Below are positions 53,712-62,503 of a DNA stretch of 64,000 bases, one piece after another. Every line of letters begins with the position of its first letter. The first letter of the stretch is position 1. The position numbers and the translations under genes are program-made. The notes under the pieces were generated by a model. The model was not told where the DNA came from. It saw only the letters and a list, made by a program, of their open reading frames with translations, and did not search any database. Where the stretch lies: assembly GCA_035581425.1 (NCBI GenBank), contig DATJVP010000081.1, positions 3,969 to 67,968 on the forward strand, in the 5' to 3' direction. The DNA is from DASZHJ01 sp035581425. Lineage in GTDB: Bacteria; Pseudomonadota; Alphaproteobacteria; ATCC43930; CGMCC-115725.

Positions 53712-53960
53712 TCAAATCGCTTTCGTGCAACCCTGGGGCTTCACCTTGCGCTCGGTTGAGGCCGGGTATTTCGCAAGCTTCGCTGCGGGCCGGATCGGTC
53801 GGCGCAGGAGCTCGCCGCCGCAATTGGGACAGCGTCCCGTCAGCACGCCCTCGGCGCAGCTTCGGCAAAAGGTGCACTCGAAGGAGCAGATCATCGCTTC
53901 GGTTGAGGCCGGCGGCAGGTCGCGCCCGCAGCACTCGCAGCTGGGCCGAAGCTCCAGCAT
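53712..53960 (-). CDS. DUF1272 zinc-ribbon protein
   Basis: This 82-residue protein has cysteine pairs in CECCGRDLPPAS, ICSFECTFCRSCAEGV and GRCPNCGGELLRRP, giving two likely zinc sites. The family (DUF1272) is conserved but without known function. Its start lies 4 bases downstream of the dnaA stop on the same strand, so it is probably read from the dnaA transcript. Start ATG 53960 agrees with the family's MLELRP N-terminus. Confidence 0.9.
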   Translation of the reverse strand: MLELRPSCECCGRDLPPASTEAMICSFECTFCRSCAEGVLTGRCPNCGGELLRRPIRPAAKLAKYPASTERKVKPQGCTKAI

Positions 53961-53964
53961 GGGT

Positions 53965-55368
53965 TCAGGTCTCGAGCTTACGGCGGAGCATCTCGATGTC
54001 CTCCGCGAGCAACCGGTCGCTGATGCGCAGCTCGTCGATCTTGCGGATCGCGTGCATGACGGTGGTGTGGTCGCGATCCCCGAACTTGCGACCGATCTCC
54101 GGCAGCGAACGCGGCGTGAGCTGCTTGCAGAACCACATCGCGACCTGGCGCGGCCGTGCAACTGCCCGCGCACGGCGTGCCGAGAACATGTCCGCGAGGC
54201 GGATGTTGAAATGCTCGGCCACGCGCTTCTGTATCTCGTCGATGGTGTAGCGCCGGTCGTTGGCGCGCAACAGGTCGTGGAGCACTTCCTGTGCCATCTC
54301 CTGGGAGATGCCGCGCCCGACGAGCTGCGCATGCGCGGCGAGCCGGTTGAGCGCACCCTCGAGCTCGCGGACGTTCGAGGTGATCTTGTGCGCGAGAAAC
54401 TCCAGCACCTTCGGGGGGATGTCGCCGCCGATCTTCTCGGCCTTCGCGGAGAGAATGCCGAGGCGGAGCTCGTAAGTCGTGGGGTGGAGGTCCGCGACGA
54501 GCCCCCAGCCCAGGCGCGAGCGCACGCGCTCCTCGAGTCCTTGCAGGTCCGAGGGCGACTTGTCCGCGGAGATCACTATCTGCCGGTTCTGATCGACGAG
54601 GGCATTGAAGGTGTGGAAGAATTCCTCCTGAGTCGAGTCCTTGCCGCCGATGAACTGCACATCGTCGATCATCAGCGTGTCGACGGAGCGGAACTGGTCC
54701 TTGAAGGCGACGGTGTCGCGGTAACGGACCGCGCGCACGAAGGTGTACATGAACTTCTCGGCGGACATATAGATCACCTTGCGCCGCGGGCACTGCGTGC
54801 GGATGTGCCAGGCGATCGCGTGCATGAGGTGCGTCTTGCCGAGGCCGACGCCGCCATAGAGGTAGAGCGGGTTGAAGGGCACGGTGTGCGTCTCGCTGAC
54901 GCAGCATTCCGCAACCCGCCGGGCCGCCGCGTGCGCGAACTCGTTGGGCTTGCCGACGATGAAGTTGTCGAAGGTGAAGCGCGGGTCGAGCGGAGCGCCG
55001 TTCTCGGTGCGCTCCTCCGCGGCCTCGGCGGCGGCGCCGCTCCGCGCGGCCGCCTGCACGCGCTCGACGAGAGGCTCGGCCTCCGGCTGCTCGCCTGCGC
55101 GTCCGTCGACCACGATCTCCACGACGTTGACCTCGCCGTTCTCGCCCATCCAGAGCGCGCGGATGCTGTCGAGGTAGTTGGAAGCAATCCAATTACGCAG
55201 GAAGCTTACGGGCACGCCGAGACGCACGCGGGTGGCGTCGATCTCCAGCAGGGTAAGCGGCTTCAGCCAGCTTCGATAGACGGCGTCCCCGAACTCATCC
55301 CGTAACCGCCCGCGGATACGCGCCCATTGGGCTTGAATCTCGGCGCTCAGGGCATTCCTATCCGCCAT
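53965..55368 (-). CDS. dnaA: Chromosomal replication initiator DnaA
   Basis: This 467-residue AAA+ protein binds DnaA boxes and melts oriC. Domain I begins ALSAEIQAQWARIRGRLRDE. Walker A is GGVGLGKTHLM (near residue 175), Walker B is DTLMIDDVQFIG, and the helix-turn-helix of domain IV ends with GDRDHTTVMHAIRKIDEL, the DnaA-box recognition segment. Length is normal. DUF1272 follows 4 bases after it and rpsT is 494 bases upstream. dnaN is not its direct neighbour, as about 9.4 kb of signalling genes intervene. Confidence 0.97.
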   Translation of the reverse strand: MADRNALSAEIQAQWARIRGRLRDEFGDAVYRSWLKPLTLLEIDATRVRLGVPVSFLRNWIASNYLDSIRALWMGENGEVNVVEIVVDGRAGEQPEAEPLVERVQAAARSGAAAEAAEERTENGAPLDPRFTFDNFIVGKPNEFAHAAARRVAECCVSETHTVPFNPLYLYGGVGLGKTHLMHAIAWHIRTQCPRRKVIYMSAEKFMYTFVRAVRYRDTVAFKDQFRSVDTLMIDDVQFIGGKDSTQEEFFHTFNALVDQNRQIVISADKSPSDLQGLEERVRSRLGWGLVADLHPTTYELRLGILSAKAEKIGGDIPPKVLEFLAHKITSNVRELEGALNRLAAHAQLVGRGISQEMAQEVLHDLLRANDRRYTIDEIQKRVAEHFNIRLADMFSARRARAVARPRQVAMWFCKQLTPRSLPEIGRKFGDRDHTTVMHAIRKIDELRISDRLLAEDIEMLRRKLET

Positions 55369-55695
55369 CGCCTAGTGCTCCCCCGAAGCTCAGGCGCGGG
55401 CTCGATGTTGCTCGACGGTTGGGCGCACGTGCGTGCGCCTTCCGTCTTCGCCCATCTCCGCGCTCGACTCTGTAGTCCCAACGCCGTCCGCGCCACCGAG
55501 GCGACGCACCTCTCCTGCGTCGGGAACCCCGTTCCCGGCCCGCTGGACAAAACCTAACGTGCCTAGATGCTCGGTTCCCGCGACTACTTCAGGCGTTGGT
55601 TATTCTGATGCCAGTAAACGGTTGTCAGCGCATGCGTGCCCGGGGCGGTCATATCGTGTCGGAATTTTTCCGCTGCCGCGCTCGCAGACCGAGGA

Positions 55696-55720
55696 CTTTA
55701 GCGAAGCATCGTCGCTAAAG
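55696..55720. repeat. 9-bp inverted repeat in the dnaA-rpsT gap
   Basis: CTTTAGCGA, AGCATCG spacer, TCGCTAAAG: a perfect inverted repeat in the region upstream of dnaA. It lacks a U-tract, so a regulatory site is as likely as a terminator. Confidence 0.5.
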
Positions 55721-55809
55721 GCAAGATCGACGTGAGAGGATTCGCGAAGGATTTTGCGGAGCGTTGCGTTCGCGCATCGCTCGCGCGCGAATTTTTTTTG
55801 CGCGCGCAG

Positions 55810-55838
55810 AAAAAAACCGCGCTCGCAACCGAGCGCGG
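55810..55838 (-). terminator. Intrinsic terminator of rpsT
   Basis: CCGCGCTCG and CGAGCGCGG form a perfect 9-bp stem with a 4-base loop, followed on the minus strand by seven T residues. It lies 25 bases past the rpsT stop, a textbook Rho-independent terminator. Confidence 0.9.
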
Positions 55839-55862
55839 CTTCCTCCGAAGATGAGTAACGGC

Positions 55863-56123
55863 TCAGAGCGCCTTGATGCGCGCGGAAAGACGCGACAATT
55901 TCCTCGCGACGGTGTTCCGATGCAGCACACCCTTATTGACGCCGCTCTGAAGTTGCGGTTGCGCCTCGGCAAAGGCGGCACGCGCCGCCTCTTTGTCGCC
56001 GCTCGCGATCGCGGTCTCCACCTTCTTGACGACGGTGCGGATGCGCGAGAGCCGTACGCGGTTGACGAGGGTGCGGCGCTGGGTCTGACGCGCGCGCTTC
56101 TCGGCGGATTTGATGTTTGCCAT
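55863..56123 (-). CDS. rpsT: 30S ribosomal protein S20
   Basis: This 86-residue basic ribosomal protein begins ANIKSAEKRARQTQRRTLVN and ends ARKLSRLSARIKAL, both typical of S20. It has its own terminator. The position upstream of dnaA on the same strand is common in alphaproteobacteria. Confidence 0.97.
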   Translation of the reverse strand: MANIKSAEKRARQTQRRTLVNRVRLSRIRTVVKKVETAIASGDKEAARAAFAEAQPQLQSGVNKGVLHRNTVARKLSRLSARIKAL

Positions 56124-56233
56124 TCTCTGCTTGCCTCGGTGAGCGCGCGAGCGATCGCGCGGAAAGGGGCCTGTCTATAACGAGGCGCCGGGAGCCCGTC
56201 AAGGGCGCGGACCTGGCCCGATATGCCCGGATT

Positions 56234-57010
56234 TCAGCGGTTCTTGAAGCGCGGCTTGCGCTTCTCGACGAAGGCCGCCATGCCCTCCTTCTGGTCCTCG
56301 GTCGCGAAGAGCGAGTGGAAGACGCGGCGCTCGAAGCGCACGCCTTCGGCGAGCGTGGTCTCGTATGCGCGGTTAACCGCCTCTTTCGCCATCAGCACCG
56401 CGGGCCGCGACATCTCCGCGATCTTGGTTGCAACCGCGAGCGCCTCCTCGAGGAGCCGGTCGGCGGGCACGAGGCGCGAGACGAGGCCGCTGCGCTCGGC
56501 CTCCGCCGCGTCCATCATCCGGCCCGTCAGCACCATGTCCATCGCCTTCGCCTTGCCGACGAAGCGCGTGAGCCGCTGGGTTCCGCCGGCACCGGGAATG
56601 ACCCCCAGGTTGATCTCGGGCTGGCCGAACTTCGCGGTCTCCGCGGCGATGATCGTGTCGCACATCATCGCGACCTCGCAGCCGCCGCCGAGCGCAAAGC
56701 CCGCAACCGCCGCAACGATGGGCTTGCGGCAGGTGGTGATGCGCTCCCATCCGTCGGTGATGAAGTTCTTGAGATAGACGTCCATGTAGTCGCGGCTCGC
56801 CATCTCCTTGATGTCGGCGCCGGCGGCGAAGGCCTTGGCGCTTCCCGTCAGCACGACGGCGCCGATCGCCTCGTCGGCCTCGAAGGCATCGAGCGCGCGG
56901 CCGAGCTCGCGCACGAGCGCGTCGCAGAGCGCGTTGAGCGCCTGCGGACGGTTCAGCGTGACGAGACCTACTGGCCCGCGCGTCTCAACGAGGATGTTGC
57001 TGTACGACAT
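56234..57010 (-). CDS. Enoyl-CoA hydratase (crotonase family)
   Basis: This 258-residue enzyme hydrates trans-2-enoyl-CoA in beta-oxidation. The oxyanion hole is formed by SAKAFAAGADIKEM and ALGGGCEVAMMCDTIIAAET, and the catalytic glutamates fall in the CEV region and in FGQPEINLGVIPGAGGTQRL. Its length and motifs are those of short-chain enoyl-CoA hydratase. It is on the same strand, 20 bases downstream of a small exported-protein gene. Confidence 0.93.
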   Translation of the reverse strand: MSYSNILVETRGPVGLVTLNRPQALNALCDALVRELGRALDAFEADEAIGAVVLTGSAKAFAAGADIKEMASRDYMDVYLKNFITDGWERITTCRKPIVAAVAGFALGGGCEVAMMCDTIIAAETAKFGQPEINLGVIPGAGGTQRLTRFVGKAKAMDMVLTGRMMDAAEAERSGLVSRLVPADRLLEEALAVATKIAEMSRPAVLMAKEAVNRAYETTLAEGVRFERRVFHSLFATEDQKEGMAAFVEKRKPRFKNR

Positions 57011-57030
57011 GACTCAAATCTCCGCGCTAA

Positions 57031-57387
57031 CTATTTCGGCAGCAAGGTGAAGGTGACCCAGAGGTCGCCGTCGCGTCCGCTGATGTCGAGATGGAGCACC
57101 TCGGTCTCGCGCGTCCAAGCGCCCGCCGAGGCGCCGGGCTTCCAGCCGAGTTGCGGCAATGTTGCGGCATAAAAGGTCTCGACGGCCTTGCGCGTCACCT
57201 TACCGCGCGCCGACGCCTCGACGATCCGCCCCTCCGGCTTGTCGAAGACGATGTCCGTGCCCTTGACCGGCGAGAGCTCCTTCATCAACGGCAGATCCTC
57301 CGTCCCCGGCACGAACTCCTCCGCCGATACCGGGAGGGCACCGAGAAAGAGCATCGCGATCGCCAGGAAGAGAAGCCGGATCATCAC
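57031..57387 (-). CDS. Small exported hypothetical protein
   Basis: This 118-residue protein has a signal peptide (LLFLAIAMLFLGALPVSAEE) and a mature domain beginning FVPGTEDLPLMKEL, with KPEGRIVEASARGKVTR, a pattern seen in small alphaproteobacterial periplasmic proteins near mutM. No function is known. It is 95 bases from mutM on the same strand. Confidence 0.7.
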   Translation of the reverse strand: MMIRLLFLAIAMLFLGALPVSAEEFVPGTEDLPLMKELSPVKGTDIVFDKPEGRIVEASARGKVTRKAVETFYAATLPQLGWKPGASAGAWTRETEVLHLDISGRDGDLWVTFTLLPK

Positions 57388-57482
57388 GGGAGCCTACTGT
57401 CGCACGCGCTCGGGTGCAATCTCGGGTCCGCCCGTGCCACGTTTTCGTTTTCTTGGGGAAGCCGCGTTGCGTCGCTACGTCA

Positions 57483-58310
57483 TCACCGCTGACACTTCGA
57501 ACAATAGAAGGTCGAGCGGCCGCTTTGGACGATGCGCTTGATGACGCCGCGGCAGCGGGGACAAGGCTCGCCTTCGTGGTCGTAGACCGCCCAATGATGC
57601 TGAAAATAGCCGAGTTCGCCCGTCGCCTGGACGTAGTCGCGGATCGAGGAGCCGCCGGCGGCGACCGCGCGCCCCAGCACGTCTTTGATCGCCGCGACGA
57701 GGCGCTCCGCGCGTTCCGCGTTAACCGTGCGCGCGAGGCGTTTCGGCGAGAGTTCCGCCTGGAAGAGCGCCTCGCAGACGTAAATGTTGCCAAGCCCTGC
57801 AACCACGCGCTGGTCGGAGAGCGCCGCCTTGAGGGGCGTCCTCTTTCCCCTGAGTGCCGCCGCAAGCACCGCGCCGGTGAAGCCGGGGTCGAGCGGCTCG
57901 GGGCCGAGGCCCTTCAGGAGCTTGTGCTTCGGCAGCGCCTCCGCGCGGACGTAATCAAGGACGCCGAAGCGCCGGACATCGTTGAAGCGGATGCGCGTGC
58001 CGTCGTCGAGCGTCATGAGGACGTGATCGTGCCGGTCGAGCGGCGTTTCGTCCCCGCGCTCCATCAACAAGAGCCGGCCGGACATGCCGAGATGCAGCAG
58101 CAGGACACCGCCGTCTCCAAGGCGAATCAAAATGTATTTCGCTCGCCGATCGACGGCAGAGATCGCCTGCCCCTGCGCCTTCTGCGGCAGCGTCTTCGGA
58201 ATCCGCCAGCGGAGGTCACCGCGCTTGAGCTCGACCCCCGTGAGCCGGTGTCCGACCATGCGGCGAGCGAGGCCGCGCACGACGGTCTCGACTTCGGGAA
58301 GCTCGGGCAT
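57483..58310 (-). CDS. mutM: Formamidopyrimidine-DNA glycosylase
   Basis: This 275-residue base-excision enzyme removes 8-oxoguanine. The N-terminus PELPEVETVVRGL, with catalytic Pro2 and Glu3, is intact. The lysine in LLHLGMSGRL-type context, the helix-two-turn-helix (VAGLGNIYVCEALF) and the zinc finger CPRCRGVIKRIVQSGRS plus CSKC are all present. Length is typical. Confidence 0.97.
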   Translation of the reverse strand: MPELPEVETVVRGLARRMVGHRLTGVELKRGDLRWRIPKTLPQKAQGQAISAVDRRAKYILIRLGDGGVLLLHLGMSGRLLLMERGDETPLDRHDHVLMTLDDGTRIRFNDVRRFGVLDYVRAEALPKHKLLKGLGPEPLDPGFTGAVLAAALRGKRTPLKAALSDQRVVAGLGNIYVCEALFQAELSPKRLARTVNAERAERLVAAIKDVLGRAVAAGGSSIRDYVQATGELGYFQHHWAVYDHEGEPCPRCRGVIKRIVQSGRSTFYCSKCQR

Positions 58311-58355
58311 GGGGCGGTGGACCTCCTCGGAAGGGAAGCGGGCCGCGCCACCATA

Positions 58356-58850
58356 TCAAGGGCGCGCGTCCGAGTAACGCAGGCGATACTCGCGCCAGAT
58401 CAGCCACATGACCACGAGATCGAAGAGTGTGAGCGCAACGAGCCCGAGCGAGTGCGTGTAGCTGAAGCGGTAGAGTTGATAGAGGATGAAGGCGCCGAAC
58501 ACCGCGAGCGCCGCCGGATAGGCCCAGCGCCGGTTGCGCAGGAGCCCCGCGACCAGGAAGAGCTTAATCACGCCGTGGCTCAGCAGGTAATAAGCCGCGA
58601 ATTGCTTGCTGCTCACGGAGATGCCTTCGGCGGCGCGCAGCAGGGTGTTTGCCACGAAATCATCGGGGTCGTTCGCGAGCTTGTCCTGCGTCAGCATCGC
58701 GACGGTGCGCAGGATGAACTCCGGGCTCGTGAAAAAGAGCGCCACGCCGCCGAGGATCTCGAGCGTGGCGTGGAGGCCCTTGAGCCAGATCGTGAGATAG
58801 AAGAAGCGGTCCAGCGTCTTGTGGCCGCTCGCTCGGCTCGAAGTCGGCAT
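58356..58850 (-). CDS. DUF2127 membrane protein
   Basis: This 164-residue protein has about four helices (FYLTIWLKGLHATLEILGGV, ALFFTSPEFIL, a central helix in AAYYLLSHGVIKLFLVAGL, and LFDLVVMWLIWREYRLR) and matches the DUF2127 family of unknown function. It lies between mutM and ubiE, on the strand opposite ubiE. Confidence 0.8.
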   Translation of the reverse strand: MPTSSRASGHKTLDRFFYLTIWLKGLHATLEILGGVALFFTSPEFILRTVAMLTQDKLANDPDDFVANTLLRAAEGISVSSKQFAAYYLLSHGVIKLFLVAGLLRNRRWAYPAALAVFGAFILYQLYRFSYTHSLGLVALTLFDLVVMWLIWREYRLRYSDARP

Positions 58851-58898
58851 TGGGGAGGGTCAGTGGCGCTCGCTAAGGCGGGGCGCTATGGTGCGACC

Positions 58899-59663
58899 AT
58901 GTCGGGTGCCGAATCAATCGGAGAGAGCGGCGGCGAAGCCGATTTCGGTTTCGAGCGCGTTCCCCAAGGTGAAAAAGCGGGGCTGGTGCGCCGCGTTTTC
59001 GAGGCGGTGGCGCCGCGCTACGACCTCATGAACGATCTCATGAGCGGCGGCATCCATCGTCTCTGGAAGGCGGAAATGGTGCGCTGGCTCCATCCGCGGC
59101 GGGGGCAGCTTCTCCTCGACGTCGCCGGCGGTACCGGCGACATTGCCGAGCGCTTTCTCGCGGTCGAGGGCACTGCGGCGATGGTCTGCGACATCAACGA
59201 GGCGATGCTCGCCGCAGGCCGCGACCGGGCGCTCGACCGGGGGCGGGTCGGCGGCATCCGCTGGATCGGTGGCGATGCCGAGGCGCTTCCCGTCGCCGAC
59301 CGCGCAGCCGATGCCGTCAGCATCGCCTTTGGGCTTCGCAACGTCACCCGCATCGATGAGGCGCTGCGAGAGATGCGCCGCGTGTTGCGCCCCGGCGGCC
59401 GCTTTGCCTGTCTGGAGTTCAGCCATGTGAGCGTGCCCGTGCTGGCACGGCTTTACGACCTCTATTCTTTCGAGGTGCTCCCGCGCCTGGGCGCCGTCGT
59501 CACGGGCGACCGTGCGGCCTATCAATATTTGGTCGAGAGCATCCGTCGCTTTCCGAAGCCCGACGAGCTCGCGGAGCGCATGACCGAGGCGGGCTTCGAG
59601 CGCGTCAGCGTGCGCCTTTTCTCCGGGGGGATCGCGGCGCTGCACACGGGCTGGCGGCTTTGA
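58899..59663 (+). CDS. ubiE: Ubiquinone/menaquinone biosynthesis methyltransferase UbiE
   Basis: This 254-residue SAM methyltransferase makes the C-methylation of ubiquinone (and demethylmenaquinone if present). SAM motif I is LLDVAGGTGDIAERF. VFEAVAPRYDLMNDLMSGGI and VSIAFGLRNVTRIDEALREM are family signatures. Start ATG 58899 fits family alignment. ubiB follows on the same strand. Confidence 0.96.
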   Translation: MSGAESIGESGGEADFGFERVPQGEKAGLVRRVFEAVAPRYDLMNDLMSGGIHRLWKAEMVRWLHPRRGQLLLDVAGGTGDIAERFLAVEGTAAMVCDINEAMLAAGRDRALDRGRVGGIRWIGGDAEALPVADRAADAVSIAFGLRNVTRIDEALREMRRVLRPGGRFACLEFSHVSVPVLARLYDLYSFEVLPRLGAVVTGDRAAYQYLVESIRRFPKPDELAERMTEAGFERVSVRLFSGGIAALHTGWRL

Positions 59664-59712
59664 GGCGGGTTGGCGTTCATGGCGAAGCCGCGGGAGGGTG
59701 AGTTCCTCGCCG

Positions 59713-61251
59713 ATGCTGCGCAGCGCCCGCAACCTCTTTCGCCTCTGCCAGATCGCGATCACGCTGGCGCGCTACGACGCGCTATTCCCATTGGAGGGTG
59801 TGCCGGGCGCGTCGCCGGTGCTCGCCTTCGCAGAGCTCTTCCGGCGCAATTCACACTCGACCCAAAGGCCTGGCGAGCGCCTCGCCGCTGCATTGCACGA
59901 GCTGGGGCCGAGCTTCATCAAGCTGGGTCAAGCGCTCTCGACCCGCGCCGATCTCGTGGGTGAGGAGATTGCGGCCGATCTCTCGGCGCTCCAGGACCGG
60001 CTGCCGCCCTTCCCCGGCAGCGAGGCGCGCGCGATCGTGGCGGCGCAGCTCGGTACGCCCGTCGAGACGCTCTTCCAGCGATTCGACGATACGCCCGTGG
60101 CCGCGGCCTCGATTGCGCAAGTGCATCTCGCGGTCACCTCCGACGGCGCCGAGGTCGCGGTCAAGGTGTTGCGCCCGGGTATCGCGAAGGCCTTCGCGCG
60201 CGATCTCGATCTTTTCCTGTGGATCGCGGATCTCGCAGAGCGCACCCAGCCGGCGCTCCGGCGCTTGAAACCGGTCGCCGTCGTGCGCACGCTCGCGGAG
60301 ACGGTGCGGCTCGAGATGGACCTGCGCCTCGAGGCCGCCGCCGCCTCCGAGCTCCGCGACAATCTCGGCGACGATCCCGATTTTCGCGTGCCCGCCGTCG
60401 ATTGGGGCCGCACCAGCCACGACGTGCTGACGCTCGAGCGCGTTGATGGCATTCCCGTCGACGAGCGCGACCGGCTGTTCGCCGCCGGCCATGACCCCCG
60501 CGCCGTGTTGGAGAAGGCCGCCAATGCCTTCTTCAAGCAGGTCTTCCGCGACGGCTTCTTTCACGCAGATCTCCACCCCGGCAATCTCTTCGTTGCGGAG
60601 GACGGCGCCATTGTCGCGGTCGATTTCGGCATCATGGGAAGGCTCGACCGCAAGACCCGCTACTACCTCGCGGATATGCTCCTGGGGTTCCTGACGCGCG
60701 AGTACCGGCGCGTCGCCGAGGTGCATTTCGCCGCCGGCTACGTGCCGCAGCGTCAATCGGTCGATGCCTTCACCCAGGCGCTGCGCTCGATCGGCGAACC
60801 GATCCTGGGACGCCCGCTGCACGAGATCTCGCTGGCGCGGCTGCTCGCGCAGCTTTTCGCAGTGACCGAGCAATTCGAGATGGAGACGCAGCCGCAGCTC
60901 CTGCTGTTGCAGAAGACCATGCTGGTGGCCGAGGGTGTGGGCCGGCGGCTCGATCCCAGCGTCAACATGTGGTCGCTGGCGCAGCCCTTGATCGAGGAGT
61001 GGATGCGCGAGAACCGTGGTCTCGAGGCGCGCGTCCTCGACGCCGCGGCTGCGACCGGGGCCGTGCTCGAGCGCCTTCCCACGCTTCTCAGCGATCTCGA
61101 GAGCGCGATTGCGTCTCTCGCCTCGGGCGGACTCCGCCTTGACGCCGCGACCGTCGAGGCGCTTGGCGGCGGACGGCGGCGTCGATGGAGCGCGGTGCCG
61201 CTCTGGATCGCCGCGCTGGCCTTGCTGGCGATAGCATTGGCGATGTGGTAG
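59713..61251 (+). CDS. ubiB: Ubiquinone biosynthesis kinase-like protein UbiB
   Basis: This 512-residue atypical kinase of the ABC1/ADCK family is needed for coenzyme Q synthesis. KLGQALSTRADLVGEEIA carries the KxGQ motif, DTPVAAASIAQVHLA the Ala-rich nucleotide loop, and FFHADLHPGNLFV and VAVDFGIMGRL the catalytic loops. A C-terminal transmembrane helix (LWIAALALLAIALAM) anchors it. Start ATG 59713 is preferred; GTG 59698 is an alternative. It lies 49 bases after ubiE. Confidence 0.95.
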   Translation: MLRSARNLFRLCQIAITLARYDALFPLEGVPGASPVLAFAELFRRNSHSTQRPGERLAAALHELGPSFIKLGQALSTRADLVGEEIAADLSALQDRLPPFPGSEARAIVAAQLGTPVETLFQRFDDTPVAAASIAQVHLAVTSDGAEVAVKVLRPGIAKAFARDLDLFLWIADLAERTQPALRRLKPVAVVRTLAETVRLEMDLRLEAAAASELRDNLGDDPDFRVPAVDWGRTSHDVLTLERVDGIPVDERDRLFAAGHDPRAVLEKAANAFFKQVFRDGFFHADLHPGNLFVAEDGAIVAVDFGIMGRLDRKTRYYLADMLLGFLTREYRRVAEVHFAAGYVPQRQSVDAFTQALRSIGEPILGRPLHEISLARLLAQLFAVTEQFEMETQPQLLLLQKTMLVAEGVGRRLDPSVNMWSLAQPLIEEWMRENRGLEARVLDAAAATGAVLERLPTLLSDLESAIASLASGGLRLDAATVEALGGGRRRRWSAVPLWIAALALLAIALAMW

Positions 61252-61288
61252 GGGTGAAGTCGAGTCCCGCCCTCGTTCGGGGTTTCCG

Positions 61289-62503
61289 GTGACGCTGCAC
61301 AACCGGCGCATTCTGCTCGTGATTTCCGGCGGCATTGCCGCCTACAAGAGCCTCGACCTCATCCGCCGCCTCCGCGAGCGCGGGGCCTCGGTGCGTTGCA
61401 TCCTGACCGCGGGCGCGCAGCAGTTCATCACGCCGCTCTCGGCGGCGGCGCTCTCGGGCGAGAAGGCCTATACCGATCTCTTCTCCCTCACCGACGAGAG
61501 CGAGATGGGCCATCTGCGCCTGGCGCAGGAGGCTGACCTCGTCGTGGTGGCGCCCGCGAGCGCCAATCTCCTCGCGAAGATGGCGCTGGGGATCGCCGAC
61601 GATCTCGCCTCGACCGCGCTGCTTGCAGCGGCAAAGCCGATCCTGATCGCGCCCGCCATGAATACGCGAATGTGGGAGAATTCGGCGACGCAGGCGAATC
61701 TGCGCACACTCGAGCACCGCGGCGCCCGCCGCATCGGACCCAATCCGGGCCCGCTCGCTGAAGGCGAGTCCGGCATGGGAAGAATGGCGGAGCCGCTGGA
61801 GATCGCCGCGGCGGTAGAGGAAGTTTTTACTGCGCATGCACGCCTCAAAGGCCGTCGCGCCCTCGTCACCAGCGGCCCCACCTTCGAACCCATCGATCCT
61901 GTCCGCTATATCGCGAACCATTCCTCGGGCAAGCAGGGTCACGCGATTGCGGCGGCGCTCGCGCGTGCGGGGGCTGAGACGGTGCTGGTCTCGGGTCCGA
62001 CGCGCGAGACCGATCCGCCGGGCGTGCGCGTCGTCCATGTCGTTACAGCCCGGGAGATGCTCGCGGCTTGCGAGGCAGCGCTTCCCGCCGAGGTCGCGGT
62101 TTGCGCGGCGGCGGTCGCGGATTGGCGCGTCGAAGCCGCAGGCCAGAAGCTCAAGAAGGGGCAGGGCGGGCCTCCTGCGCTGACCCTTGTCGAGAATCCC
62201 GACATCCTCGCAACCCTCTCCGGCGCCGGCAACCGCCGCCCGCGGCTGGTCGTGGGCTTCGCTGCGGAGACCCAAGACCTCATCGCCAATGCGAAGGCGA
62301 AGCGGCAGAAGAAGGGCTGCGACTGGATTCTCGCGAACGACGTCTCCGCAGGCAGCGGCACCTTCGGCGGCGATCGCAACACTGTCCATCTCGTCACGGC
62401 CGACAAAGTCGAGGATTGGACGCCGCTTGGAAAGCGCGAGGTGGCCGAGCGCCTTGTCGACCGCATCGCCGATTTTCTTGCGGCGCAGGCGGCGGCGGAA
62501 TGA
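61289..62503 (+). CDS. coaBC: Bifunctional phosphopantothenoylcysteine decarboxylase/synthetase CoaBC
   Basis: This 404-residue CoA biosynthesis enzyme has an N-terminal flavin decarboxylase (RRILLVISGGIAAYKSLDLI, with the PAMNTRMW motif near 125) and a C-terminal synthetase from about residue 190 (ALVTSGPTFEPIDPVRYIAN). The start is GTG at 61289. Its stop overlaps the dut ATG in an ATGA arrangement, so the two are coupled. Confidence 0.96.
   Translation: MTLHNRRILLVISGGIAAYKSLDLIRRLRERGASVRCILTAGAQQFITPLSAAALSGEKAYTDLFSLTDESEMGHLRLAQEADLVVVAPASANLLAKMALGIADDLASTALLAAAKPILIAPAMNTRMWENSATQANLRTLEHRGARRIGPNPGPLAEGESGMGRMAEPLEIAAAVEEVFTAHARLKGRRALVTSGPTFEPIDPVRYIANHSSGKQGHAIAAALARAGAETVLVSGPTRETDPPGVRVVHVVTAREMLAACEAALPAEVAVCAAAVADWRVEAAGQKLKKGQGGPPALTLVENPDILATLSGAGNRRPRLVVGFAAETQDLIANAKAKRQKKGCDWILANDVSAGSGTFGGDRNTVHLVTADKVEDWTPLGKREVAERLVDRIADFLAAQAAAE

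Larger units (their letters stand above)
55369..55862. other. 494-base gap between dnaA and rpsT (possible origin or promoter region)
   Basis: No protein gene is seen. The gap holds the dnaA promoter region and a hairpin, CTTTAGCGA (55696-55704) with TCGCTAAAG (55712-55720). A T8 tract is flanked by GCGCGCG repeats (55783-55808), and the rpsT terminator is here too. I found no TTATCCACA-type DnaA box in it, so oriC status is unproven. Confidence 0.45.

Noticed and set aside
55369..55862. Assignment as oriC
   Set aside because: No DnaA consensus boxes or AT-rich unwinding cluster were found, so it is recorded only as a gap with an inverted repeat.
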